This document shows positions 55,486 through 64,000 of a stretch of DNA of 64,000 nucleotides, one piece after another. This DNA comes from Fragilariopsis cylindrus CCMP1102 (Eukaryota > Bacillariophyta > Bacillariophyceae > Bacillariales > Bacillariaceae). The stretch spans positions 248,001-312,000 of the forward strand of contig FMBT01000319.1 of assembly GCA_900095095.1 (NCBI GenBank), written 5' to 3'. Below the pieces are notes generated by a model, which was not told the origin of the DNA, did no database searches, and saw only the letters and a list, made by a program, of their open reading frames with translations. The position numbers and the translations under genes were made by a program. Each line of letters opens with the position of its first letter. The first letter of the stretch is position 1.

Positions 55486-55695
55486 ATGATGATCATAATA
55501 ATTGATATTACTAGTATGCGTACTGCACAGAGAGTACTTGCAGTCACAGTTTCCCACGAATCACTTTCCAAATCACCTACTCCCTACCGGTATGAAAGAA
55601 AAATAATATCTGAAAGTGATAGCTATTCGAATCGTGTATTGAGATCTGAGAGTGATATTGATGATGACGATATTGAATATAATTATAGAGTTTAA
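55486..55695 (+). CDS. Doubtful small open frame
   Basis: 69 codons from 55486, or 59 from the second Met (MRTAQRVLAVTV). The C-terminal half is Ser/Asp-rich (SESDSYSNRVLRSESDIDDDD). Its composition is more protein-like than the DNA around it, but there is no family, targeting signal or other support. Confidence 0.2.
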   Translation: MMIIIIDITSMRTAQRVLAVTVSHESLSKSPTPYRYERKIISESDSYSNRVLRSESDIDDDDIEYNYRV

Positions 55696-55932
55696 CAAGG
55701 AAAGTGGACCTAGCATTTTAGATATAAAAAGTTATTCGCTTTCTTTATATTATTCATAAGTTTAAAATGAATATTCCGATTCTTAATTTAGTGATAATAA
55801 AATACAGGTGTCATTATATTATTTTATGAAAATTTAGAATTCCAGTATGGGATATTGATATTTTCAAGAAACATGTATTACATTTCCATGGTTAAAGGTG
55901 GCTGCTTTCAATTTTCTCGTCTCATCTTTGTT

Positions 55933-58539
55933 CTATAATTTAAGATCTCGCTCTTCTTTCACGAGATGATCAATCAAGGTAGGATCATTGTCGAGAAGAT
56001 TGGAATTTGCAATCGTGCTATCGAGAACATTTGAATTTGCGATCGCATTAATTAGACCGTTGTTTCGTTCGTCAGACGGGGCGTCACTAGCATCATCTGG
56101 TGTAGGAACATCTCCGAGCGTCGGATTAGATATTGTTCTTTTATCCCTCATGGGTAGAACAAAAGATCCACCACGTGCTTCTTCCGACGGTACTGCTAAT
56201 TGATTCTTTGTTATCGTATCGTGACATTTCAAATCATTGTCACTTATTCCAGCCGACGAAAAACCCGACATGATGGATGACATGTCACCTTTGTTAGAAT
56301 CATCTTCTTTGTAGGAACTAGCAGTATCATCGTCTGATTCGTGGATATTGTTTTCATTGTCTGAGATATTATTTGATGGTATGACGTCGGGAAGTATTTC
56401 AATTATTTCTGGACTCAGGTTGTTCGAATGATTGGGCATATCCAAGATTTTATGTATGCCTGCGAACAGCGGATTGCGGGGTGACTCTGACGATCGAGAT
56501 GATTCATCAGACATAGAATCATGTAGACTTTCGGTGCCAATATTATTTTCACTGCATTCGTTATTGATATCTTGAAGAGATTCTTTATTCGGATCGTTGA
56601 CGTTGCCCCCTTCGTGACTGGCCAACGAGTAACCCATCATGGAATCGTCGTCATTAGAGGTTACGTCGTATATATGTATCTTGCCTACAACCGAATCTCC
56701 TTCCTCAGGATTATGTTGTGAGGTTGCACTACATGGAGATATATTATCGGTGGACCTTGACGATTTGTGAAGAAAGGAAGTTGGAGAAAACGTGAACGAT
56801 GGTTTTTTCGAACGTCCTGTATCATCCTGTGGAGATGTATTTACTCTCAACTTTTTGGGCATTTCCTTTTCTATTGCTGCATCTTCGAATCCTTTACTAT
56901 TACGGGCTGGAACTGTAAGATCTATCGCCGTACTTTTAGAGGTGAAGAGAGATGGATCAAAGCGATTTTTGTCCGCGAATCTATTGTTGTTGCTATTACT
57001 ACTACCACCAATATTACTTGTAGGATTGGGAATGACATTGGCATTGCTTTCCGTTGTATGGTATTCGTTCTCGTTTTCTATGGCGGGAGATGTTATCGAC
57101 TTGATTCGGTCTTTGAATACCAAGAAGTTTGGCAAGAAGAATAACATTGACCTTTTTTTACTTTCATCACTATCCGAACGTAAGATCGATTTGTCATAAA
57201 TAATGGACTCCGGTTGCTCATCTGGATCAACGTCACTTATAACGTCAACGACGGCATGATGGTCGTCGTCCAGTCCTTCTCCTCTTGATAATTTTCCTTT
57301 ACGGAAATGATCATTATAACGGTGTCTTTTTTCTCGACAGATTAACGATACTCCTATAATACCAGCAAGAATCATCATAACGCATCCAATGCTGACTGTG
57401 ATTTTCCAAATTGATGTTGACGACGAATCATTTTTGTTGTTATTGCTGGAAGTATTAGCATTCGACGAAGTGGTTGGATTTTTCTGGTCGCTGTCGCTGT
57501 CAAGCTCGTCCACTCCTGCTATGTCACCATCACTACTAGCGTAACTATTATCCTGATTCGCATTACTACTACTACTACTACTACTACTACTAGGAGCAGT
57601 ATCAGTATCAGCATCAGCATCAGTACCAGTACCAGTACCAGTACCAGTATCAGCATCAGTATCAGCATCAGTATCGGCGAGAATTGATTCAATAGCCTGT
57701 AACGTTTCTTTTGTATCAATATATATCGTAGGATTGTCATTCACTTGAACTTCTATCACAACGATCGGGTCTTTATCTATTTCACCAGCAACGACAACAT
57801 GTTGTTGCAAAGCAAACCATTCCAAAAAGTATCCTTGTAGGTCTTCAGTATTTTCCAATGCAATAGTTTGGATATTTTGAATATTCCCATTATCAATGTC
57901 ATCATCTTGTTGTTCTTGTTCTTGTTTGGACCGTACTACTACTATGGCCTGGCCTTCATATTCAAAAAAAGTAGTGGCCTGTCCATTAAATTGGAACGTA
58001 TGACTGACCGTTTCCAACCTAATAGAATCGATGGTAGACATAGACACTGTATCTTCTTCTTCCTCCTCCTGTTCCCGGTAATAATCTAAGAGATAATCTT
58101 GAAGTTCTTCCCTAATATCAAATTCATCTTCTACTGATCCATTTATTAAAAGAGAAAAGGGAAGAAGTTCGACCGTTGTTGTTGTTGTTGTTGTTGTAGT
58201 TTCTGCTGAAATTATTTGCGGCGACGACGATGACGGGACCTCTGCTGTGTTCGAAGCAGTAGGATCTCCTACAGCATCTTCTTTGTCTTCCTTTTTACGA
58301 GTCGTACCATCACCTTTCGCTACCGGTAGCTGTTGTTGTTGTTGTTGTTGTTGTTGTGAAGAAACATTACTATTTCTTTTTGTCCCGGTACTACCACTTC
58401 CTCGGAAATTGCCATTCCGATGTTTTGTAGTAGCAACAGCAGCAGCAGCAGCAACATGAAGGTGACTATCACTGCCACTAATACTGCAGAAGAACCAGCA
58501 AACACAATACGAAAGTATTGACAGGTTTCCGTAAACCAT
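55933..58539 (-). CDS. Large single-pass surface protein with Ser/Asp-rich tail
   Basis: 868 residues, single clean exon. A signal peptide (MVYGNLSILSYCVCWFFCSIS) is followed by low-complexity with Ala, Gln and Thr runs, then an outer alpha/beta block (PFSLLINGSVEDEFDIREEL, SIRLETVSHTFQFNG) and a second block (VVIEVQVNDNPTIYID). A D/T/G repeat (TDADTGTGTGT) encoded by a minisatellite at 57597-57680 and a Ser run precede one membrane helix (VSIGCVMMILAGIIGVSLI, about residue 385-405). The ~460-residue tail is Ser/Asp/Asn-rich with many possible phosphorylation sites and no known domain. Its plan (signal peptide, membrane-near alpha/beta block, one helix, long disordered tail) matches the PDZ-tailed and Ser/Pro-rich proteins at 37-48 kb. 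Function unknown; a receptor or wall-associated protein is inferred from topology only. Confidence 0.7.
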   Translation of the reverse strand: MVYGNLSILSYCVCWFFCSISGSDSHLHVAAAAAVATTKHRNGNFRGSGSTGTKRNSNVSSQQQQQQQQQLPVAKGDGTTRKKEDKEDAVGDPTASNTAEVPSSSSPQIISAETTTTTTTTTVELLPFSLLINGSVEDEFDIREELQDYLLDYYREQEEEEEDTVSMSTIDSIRLETVSHTFQFNGQATTFFEYEGQAIVVVRSKQEQEQQDDDIDNGNIQNIQTIALENTEDLQGYFLEWFALQQHVVVAGEIDKDPIVVIEVQVNDNPTIYIDTKETLQAIESILADTDADTDADTGTGTGTGTDADADTDTAPSSSSSSSSSNANQDNSYASSDGDIAGVDELDSDSDQKNPTTSSNANTSSNNNKNDSSSTSIWKITVSIGCVMMILAGIIGVSLICREKRHRYNDHFRKGKLSRGEGLDDDHHAVVDVISDVDPDEQPESIIYDKSILRSDSDESKKRSMLFFLPNFLVFKDRIKSITSPAIENENEYHTTESNANVIPNPTSNIGGSSNSNNNRFADKNRFDPSLFTSKSTAIDLTVPARNSKGFEDAAIEKEMPKKLRVNTSPQDDTGRSKKPSFTFSPTSFLHKSSRSTDNISPCSATSQHNPEEGDSVVGKIHIYDVTSNDDDSMMGYSLASHEGGNVNDPNKESLQDINNECSENNIGTESLHDSMSDESSRSSESPRNPLFAGIHKILDMPNHSNNLSPEIIEILPDVIPSNNISDNENNIHESDDDTASSYKEDDSNKGDMSSIMSGFSSAGISDNDLKCHDTITKNQLAVPSEEARGGSFVLPMRDKRTISNPTLGDVPTPDDASDAPSDERNNGLINAIANSNVLDSTIANSNLLDNDPTLIDHLVKEERDLKL
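57597..57680. repeat. Coding minisatellite, 6-bp units
   Basis: Units of agtatc/agcatc/agtacc repeat about 14 times inside the gene at 55933, giving the alternating Asp/Thr/Ala/Gly stretch. Length is likely to vary between individuals. Confidence 0.85.
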
Positions 58540-59004
58540 TTTGGAGGGGTCTACTTAATAGTTGTACCAGTCAGTTCTGATTCCTCCCTATTCTTTTGCG
58601 TTCATTTTGAAACATAGGATTGGTACTACTGTCAGGACTATTATTATTGAATAACTATTGTAAATTGCACTGGCCTTGATTTGATATTAGTCGTGTAGAG
58701 ATCTGAAAAAATGATTGTTGAAGAAGCTCAACGGTAGCGACGCGCAAATATCGGATTTTCCATCGTACTATAATATATATTAGCTATCCAGTCACACTTT
58801 TTCGGTTCCACAATTAGACGTAATTCTGCGGAGTAACGCGTTAGTAACGGACGCCTCTTTTTATTTAGCTGCATTTAGCATAATAAAGTATATTTATTTA
58901 GATTGCTACATATATATCTCTCACTAATTGAAATTATAAAAGGTATGATATCATCAAACGCAATTCTTAATTGGCCTCGATAATACAGTAGTAATCATAG
59001 TAAC
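58540..59004. promoter_or_regulatory. Divergent intergenic region
   Basis: About 465 bases between outward-reading genes. No specific motif is assigned. Confidence 0.35.
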
Positions 59005-59610
59005 ATGGATAATACTTTCTTATGCGGTGCTGATTCTTATATTAATGATTATGGTCAAGGAGATGATCCTGATGACGAGATCCTTTTGACGAGATGGATT
59101 CAAATCAATCACAATAATAATGCTAACGAGAGAGATAATAAAATAACAACGAAATCATCAAGTAATAATAATAATACAAGGATATCGTCAAGAACGAGTA
59201 GTAGTAGAATGAGTATTACCGGCAGCAGCAACAGCAACAACAACAATAACAGTCAACGATGGCAGAAGCGAGGGAGCACTTTTCAACGGATCGATGGTAA
59301 TAATAGTATTATTACTGCTCAAAGTTGTGCCACCGCATCACCATCGTTGAGTGTTGTAACAGTATCGTCATCGTCGTCCAATAATCAACGAGGGTCACTA
59401 TATGGAAATCGATTAGAGGAAATGGAGCGACAAATGGAATTATTAGAAAGTGATGTAATATTACATAAAAAGATGTGTCGGATGGAGGAATTGATACTTC
59501 AACGTGATGAAGAAATCCAACTTTTACAGAAACAGGTACAAGGTTTATTGTTGAAACAGAATGAACATGAGATGAAAATGAATAGTCAAGAAAACAATCA
59601 TCATTACTAA
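59005..59610 (+). CDS. Asn/Ser-rich protein with C-terminal coiled coil
   Basis: 201 residues. The first 60% is Asn/Ser/Thr-rich low complexity; the C-terminal third is a regular coiled coil (RLEEMERQMELLESDVILHK, then EELILQRDEEIQLLQKQVQGLL). No family recognised. Just downstream a pyrimidine-rich stretch ends in AG (59638-59641) and is followed by an open segment to 59741 (STATSTSSTRSRIQDMIEIT...), so a final intron with donor near 59543 or 59585 and an alternative C-terminus is possible. Confidence 0.5.
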   Translation: MDNTFLCGADSYINDYGQGDDPDDEILLTRWIQINHNNNANERDNKITTKSSSNNNNTRISSRTSSSRMSITGSSNSNNNNNSQRWQKRGSTFQRIDGNNSIITAQSCATASPSLSVVTVSSSSSNNQRGSLYGNRLEEMERQMELLESDVILHKKMCRMEELILQRDEEIQLLQKQVQGLLLKQNEHEMKMNSQENNHHY

Positions 59611-60432
59611 CCTCCTCCTCTTCCTTCTTCAGATCAGCAGCAGCAGCAGCAGTAGTAAATTCGACTGCTACTTCTACTTCTAGTACAAGATCGAGAATTC
59701 AAGATATGATAGAAATTACTAATAGTAGTAGTCAAAAGTAATAGAGTACATGAATGGTGTTTTCGTATATAGTCCTATGTAAGATGTTGTATATGCTGTA
59801 CATCTATATTGTAATGATACTAATAAATATATAATGTAATGTAATGATATTAATAGATGTAGTTATTCAATAATACGATGCACGTTAGATCAATCAAAAC
59901 AAATAAAAGTAGTAGAGCAGCCCCCAAAACGATCATATTACTAATATCATGATACAATAGATAATACGATATACCACATCAATATGATACCGTACTCTAC
60001 ACTGCACTCTTTTTACTACAATTCCTTGTGAAGGCATTATTTTTCATACCATATCGTTCGCGTACATTATTCATTATTCCCAGATTAAAAAGATAAGCAA
60101 AAATCTTAGTAACTAGCTAACTCGATACACATTGATTAGTGTTTGGGGCCTCTGGCGTTACGTGTTACATTCATAAAACAATTAATACTTAACTGTAATC
60201 ATTATTATATACTCCATTAAAACGTTGAGTCACTCTTATTCTGGTAATATATCTTACTATGAAAAGGAAAGGAATTGATATATATATATACATATTCATA
60301 CATATACAGGATGCCACTAAACATAAATATAAACACATAACATAAATACTGGATTCCTTTAATACTTTATTATCATCCTTTCTCTTGTTTTCGTGATACA
60401 ATACGTCCAAGTATCATCTATTTATATGATGC
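59611..60432. other. Convergent spacer, no firm gene
   Basis: The first 130 bases may hold an alternative last exon of the gene at 59005. The rest is AT-rich with taatgtaatg repeats near 59830 and a TATA tract at 60277-60291. Confidence 0.4.
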
Positions 60433-61752
60433 TCAAGATAATTTTTTGCTTCTTCTACTCGTATTTTTGATTCCCGTTGGTCCATCTGGTACCCTTAATG
60501 TTCCCCAAAACCAATCACAAAATTGAAAGATTTGTCCATAATTGTAAATAAAATGTGTATGGTGTACAGTATGGAATTTACTACCCATAATGGGACCAAA
60601 ATTCCAATCCATCGCATCATGGATATATGTTGCCCAAATAGCAGTAAAGAATAACATGGAAAAATGTGTCAAGTAATGACATGGGATGAAGGGTAACAAA
60701 CAAACGTATGGACTTGCTTGTAACATACCATCTAATGGATGGAATGCAATAGATGCCCATGGTGTAAGAGTTTCGGCTTTGTTATATAAATGATGTATCA
60801 AGTGAATATGTTTGTATAGGAATTTGTTTGTATGTAGGGTCCGATGCATCCAATAAATACAAATTTCGACACAACAAAAGTAGAATAACATCGTTGCGAT
60901 ATGATTACGCCATCCACCAATTTCTTGTACGGTGAAATAAACTTTTGTGTAACCGGATTCGATTAAGAATTCATCTAATACGGGTAGCATTGTATAAACA
61001 GTCATAGATGCTTGGGACAATTTGATTTGGCCCTTAATTGTTTCCCAACTGGGTCTTGTTCTTTTTTGTTCTTCAAATGTTTGTCGAGACATAGGATGGA
61101 CGTAACAAAAGTAATGAAAAGTACCAGCAGTTCCGTAATAAACGACCATTGCGCCCACAAAGTTTCGTAAGTAACATAGTACATAATGTGCTAATTCAGC
61201 GTTGTCGCCGAGTAGATGTATAAACCATGTTGCAACACGACTTGAAAAGAAAATTGAATTCACCCAAGCATTGAAATTACGACATGGATTTGCCAAAGGA
61301 TCATTGTCTAAAATGGCTGCATATGCACTCGAAAAAGTTCTACCATCAGCTAGTGTAATTGTATCCTCTGGATGATATTTAGCCATTTGATCGATCCAGT
61401 CAGAGCCAGGGAAGGGGACTGTTTATTTTTGTTTTTGTTTGAGTTGTTATTTTTAGCAGTTTTACGAGAGCAAAGGAGAGATGAGATGAGTCAATAAGTC
61501 ATTCAGAAATGATAAATAAATAAATAAATACAAACGCGATTGTACACTGGTTATATATAGTAATAGGGTCAACACATATAGTAATGCAATACGGAACTTA
61601 CTGGATGCGGTTTGGTACAGGCCGCCATCAGCTTCATCGGTCATACTAGTTTCATTGTTTTGTTCAAAGAATGCTGCAAAAACCAACGAAAGGAAAGCGA
61701 ACGACAACAAAAGTGTCAATTCTATTGTTTGACGAGATATTGAAAATCCCAT
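60433..61752 (-). CDS. ERG3: Sterol C-5 desaturase (lathosterol oxidase type)
   Basis: Introduces the C-5 double bond in delta-7 sterols, a late step of ER sterol synthesis, using O2, cytochrome b5 and a di-iron centre. Two exons, 61752-61602 and 61418-60433, with a 183-nt intron (A|GTAAGT to ACAG|TC) give 379 codons in one frame; the join reads ...QTASIPFPGSDWIDQMAKYHPED. The three His clusters are MHRTLH (HX3H), HLIHH (HX2HH) and HTVHHTH. AFHPLDG, TYIHD and YNYGQIFQFCDWFWGTLRVP match this subfamily rather than general fatty acid hydroxylases. Four or more hydrophobic segments are seen, and exon 1 gives an N-terminal hydrophobic helix (ELTLLLSFAFLSLVFAAFF). Frame intact. Close relative C-4 methyl oxidase is less likely given the AFHPxDG signature. 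Confidence 0.88.
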
Positions 61753-62171
61753 CCTGGGTGTGTGTTTGTGTTTGTTTCTTTTGATTTGATTTGATATGTA
61801 CAACAGTGAGAATGGTAGAGGTGTGATACAGTAAATGATGCGGTAAAAGAGAGAGAAAAGAAATTGAAGAAAAAACCTCCTTGCTTGGTCGTGCCGGTGA
61901 TAAAGACGCACGTGTCGTGCTTTAGACATGCGCAATGGAGGTACGAATGGTATTATGCATGCCATATGAAAGGTATGGGGGAGATGGTATTCTTGATTTT
62001 TTTCGTAAAATTTCCCGCCGCTCTTTTTGTGTACTGTATCTGTAATAATAAATAATAAGTTACCATGGCATACTAGTATTGCACATACAGTAGTAGTGTT
62101 AAACGATGTAGACTGTAGACATCAACAAATAGAACAGCATTATTTAAAGCCGACGGATAGATGAAAAAATT
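61753..62171. promoter_or_regulatory. Divergent intergenic region
   Basis: About 420 bases between the desaturase and the reductase, which read outwards. Promoters for both lie here; no motif is assigned. Confidence 0.35.
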
Positions 62172-63092
62172 ATGACTACTGCAATAACAAAGAAAGTTGC
62201 ATTGATTATGGGTGTTGCTAATCAACGTTCTATTGCCTTGAGTTGTATGGAATCTTTTCTACAAAAAGGCGATTGGGATGTTATTTTAACCGTTCAAAAT
62301 GAAAAGGCCCGAATCAAAGTACAAAAGATAATCGAACAGAAAAAATACAACAAAAATAGTAGCAGTAATCGTAATGGCAAGATATTAGGAGTAGAGATCT
62401 GTGATGTATCCGATCAAATGTCGACCGAAAAGTTTTTTCGTGAGTCCCTACAAGATACTCTACACAACTACAACGACGACGACGACAACAACAACAACAA
62501 CAACAACAGTAGCAACGAGCACCGAAATTTGCAAGCTGTAATTCATTCACTCGCATTTGCTCCTGAGTTGAAAAATCCACTAATAGAAACAACTCGTGAA
62601 GCATATTTGGAGGCTCATGAAATATCTGCATATTCGCTAATTCAAGTTGCGAGAGAATCAATCCCCTATCTACAGCATGGAAACAACGGAATCGAAAACA
62701 GTAGTAGTAGCAGCACCAGTAGCAGTCTCACAACACTATCATACTTGGGTGCTGGTCGAGCCATTCCAGGATATAATGTTATGGGTCCAGCCAAGGCAAG
62801 TCTTGAGAGTATTGTTCGTGGATTGGCACTGGAATTAGGACAGCATAGTGATCATCCCATCCGAGTTAATGCTGTACGAGCAGGACCAATTCCAACAGTA
62901 TCTAGTAAAGGAGGTATTACTGGTTTTGAGCGTATGCGACAAGATGTACAAATTAGAGCTCCACTTGGCAATGTAACATCTTCTCAAGTAGCTGCGACGG
63001 TTTATCATGTCGCAGCCGAAGCTTGTGGTATGACGGGTCAGACAATTGAAGTAGATGGAGGATATTCAATCGTGGCAGGACCTTCCAGCTGA
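62172..63092 (+). CDS. FABI: Enoyl-[acyl carrier protein] reductase, FabI type
   Basis: NADH-dependent last step of each cycle of type II fatty acid synthesis. 306 residues, single clean exon, SDR fold. Seen: the dinucleotide site ALIMGVANQRSIALS, VIHSLAFAP, LSYLGAGRAIPGYNVMGPAKASLES (catalytic Tyr and Lys spaced by six), VRGLALELG, IRVNAVRAGPI and GQTIEVDGGYS. A 15-residue Asp/Asn insert from a repeat (DDDDNNNNNNNSS) interrupts the region before VIHS. The protein begins almost directly at the Rossmann fold (MTTAITKKVALIMG), with no signal or transit peptide, although this pathway is plastidial in diatoms. Either an upstream targeting exon is missed or this is a mitochondrial or other non-plastid copy. 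Confidence 0.85.
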   Translation: MTTAITKKVALIMGVANQRSIALSCMESFLQKGDWDVILTVQNEKARIKVQKIIEQKKYNKNSSSNRNGKILGVEICDVSDQMSTEKFFRESLQDTLHNYNDDDDNNNNNNNSSNEHRNLQAVIHSLAFAPELKNPLIETTREAYLEAHEISAYSLIQVARESIPYLQHGNNGIENSSSSSTSSSLTTLSYLGAGRAIPGYNVMGPAKASLESIVRGLALELGQHSDHPIRVNAVRAGPIPTVSSKGGITGFERMRQDVQIRAPLGNVTSSQVAATVYHVAAEACGMTGQTIEVDGGYSIVAGPSS

Positions 63093-63751
63093 TGCAGATG
63101 TAGATGTAGTCGATGGGAAGTAAGAAAAATGGACTTCTGGGCTGCGTTATAGGTTAATGGGGGAAATAAGAATAGATTCACGAGACATTAATAGATAAGA
63201 AGCAATGACATTACAATCTGTTATAATGCTTTCGTAAAAACGTTCTGATCAATAATTGGTTGAGTGTTGGTCGATCATTTTCCAATGTTTTTGTATTGTC
63301 TAGTAACTAACTATCAAGTAACAAATACTGATGGTTAGTAGTAGAAGCAGGCGGTGGATGTATCCACCTAACTATTACTACTCAGTGGAGCGGAGATCGA
63401 CCGAATCAGTTAGCATTAATTTGCGAACACGCTTAATAAATGTAATCTATTCACAAACAACGCATTAAAAAGTATATTATCCTTAATGAACGAAAAACCC
63501 CGGAATAACTGTTTTTCCATACCCAATCCGAACATAGATAGAAGTAAATTTTTTAATTACTGCTTTATTTTATTATTAATGATTTTAAAAAAACACGTTA
63601 CAATTAATAATTAAAAAAACACGGTTATGAAAACATATAAAAATTATGCAACATATGTATATAATCCGAGACGGATGGGATACGAAAAGAGTTGTAGAAA
63701 TTTTCTATTCATTCGTAAGGATCTTCCTTGTTGACAATGATGTTGTTAATA
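63093..63751. other. Convergent spacer, no gene seen
   Basis: About 660 AT-rich bases of 3' flank. Nothing recognised. Confidence 0.4.
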
Positions 63752-64000
63752 CTAATCATTTACGGGAACTCTCCGACTGGCGCTCCAAGGGCTTAGATTA
63801 TTATTAGTACCACCTCGTCGTACATATTGTTGTCGCCCTATTATATTTCCTGAATTGGTCCTTCGTCGCGAGTACCTTGATTTTTTGGAGAACGTGCTTT
63901 ACCGGGGAAAGATGTAGAAGTTAGTAGAAATTCTGGTGATGCCTCGCCGATCCTAGCCTCATCATGTTCTAGATGCGTCGTTGAAGAAGACACTTGATAT
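63752..64000 (-). CDS. 3' end of a gene cut by the window edge, basic C-terminus
   Basis: From the window edge the frame reads ...HLEHDEARIGEASPEFLLTSTSFPGKARSP and then, after one base change in the A-run near 63882-63887, KKSRYSRRRTNSGNIIG, RQQYVRRGG and a stop at 63752 (...RRVPVND). The Arg/Ser-rich tail would suit a nucleic-acid-binding or nuclear protein, but too little is visible to say more. One more A in the run rejoins the frame, as in other genes here. Confidence 0.4.

Larger units (their letters stand above)
53594..55932. other. Long intergenic region with hairpins
   Basis: About 2.3 kb, strongly AT-rich. It holds a perfect 16-bp inverted repeat (54862-54899), an imperfect one (54757-54800), and one doubtful short plus-strand frame at 55486-55695 annotated separately. 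Nothing else is supported. Confidence 0.45.

Noticed and set aside
57519-57740. Minus-strand Leu/Val-rich frame that looks like membrane helices
   Set aside because: It is a frame-shifted reading of the coding minisatellite in the gene at 55933-58539.

Overview
This 64 kb window is nuclear DNA from a eukaryotic alga, almost certainly a diatom. The strongest clue is the light-harvesting-like protein at about 50 kb, whose N-terminus is a signal peptide ending in an AFAP-type motif with Phe at the cleavage site, the bipartite plastid address of diatoms and relatives. Short GT-AG introns (about 58-290 nt), AT-rich spacers, and proteins full of Gln, Asn, Ser and Asp runs, including Ser/Pro/Thr-rich surface proteins, fit this. 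The species cannot be named from the sequence alone. No rRNA, tRNA, CRISPR array or intact transposon was recognised.

Layout. 1-9.2 kb: a large Ser/Gln-rich coiled-coil protein, a secreted or ER HD-type hydrolase-like protein, GTP cyclohydrolase I and a membrane-anchored propeller-like protein. 9.7-18 kb: a TPR-like/2-oxoglutarate oxygenase protein, a 1,395-residue disordered protein and phosphomannomutase. 18.3-22.5 kb: RAD54 carrying an added bromodomain-like region and a C-terminal RanBP2-type zinc finger. 23.8-31.5 kb: several lineage-type unknowns and a GH99 family glycosidase. 32.2-36.9 kb: DNA ligase IV. 37-48.6 kb: a cell-surface region with a PDZ-tailed single-pass protein, a broken FkbM-type methyltransferase, an EGF-like membrane protein, the 3' end of a probable GPI-anchored protein, and two divergently transcribed Ser/Pro-rich single-pass proteins. 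49-64 kb: the light-harvesting-like protein, PEX4-type ubiquitin conjugase, a protein kinase, another large single-pass protein, sterol C-5 desaturase, enoyl-ACP reductase and the 3' end of a further gene.

Genes are mostly independent units rather than operons. Themes that recur are DNA double-strand-break repair (RAD54 for recombination, LIG4 for end joining), the glycoprotein pathway and surface (PMM, GH99, FkbM-type, EGF-like and Ser/Pro-rich proteins), and lipid or sterol synthesis.

An important caution: at least eight genes are interrupted by one-base frame changes, nearly all in short runs of one base and mostly repaired by adding one base. This pattern looks more like errors in the assembled sequence than true gene decay, although the FkbM-type gene is damaged enough to be a real pseudogene. 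Exon and frame boundaries given here were worked out by eye.
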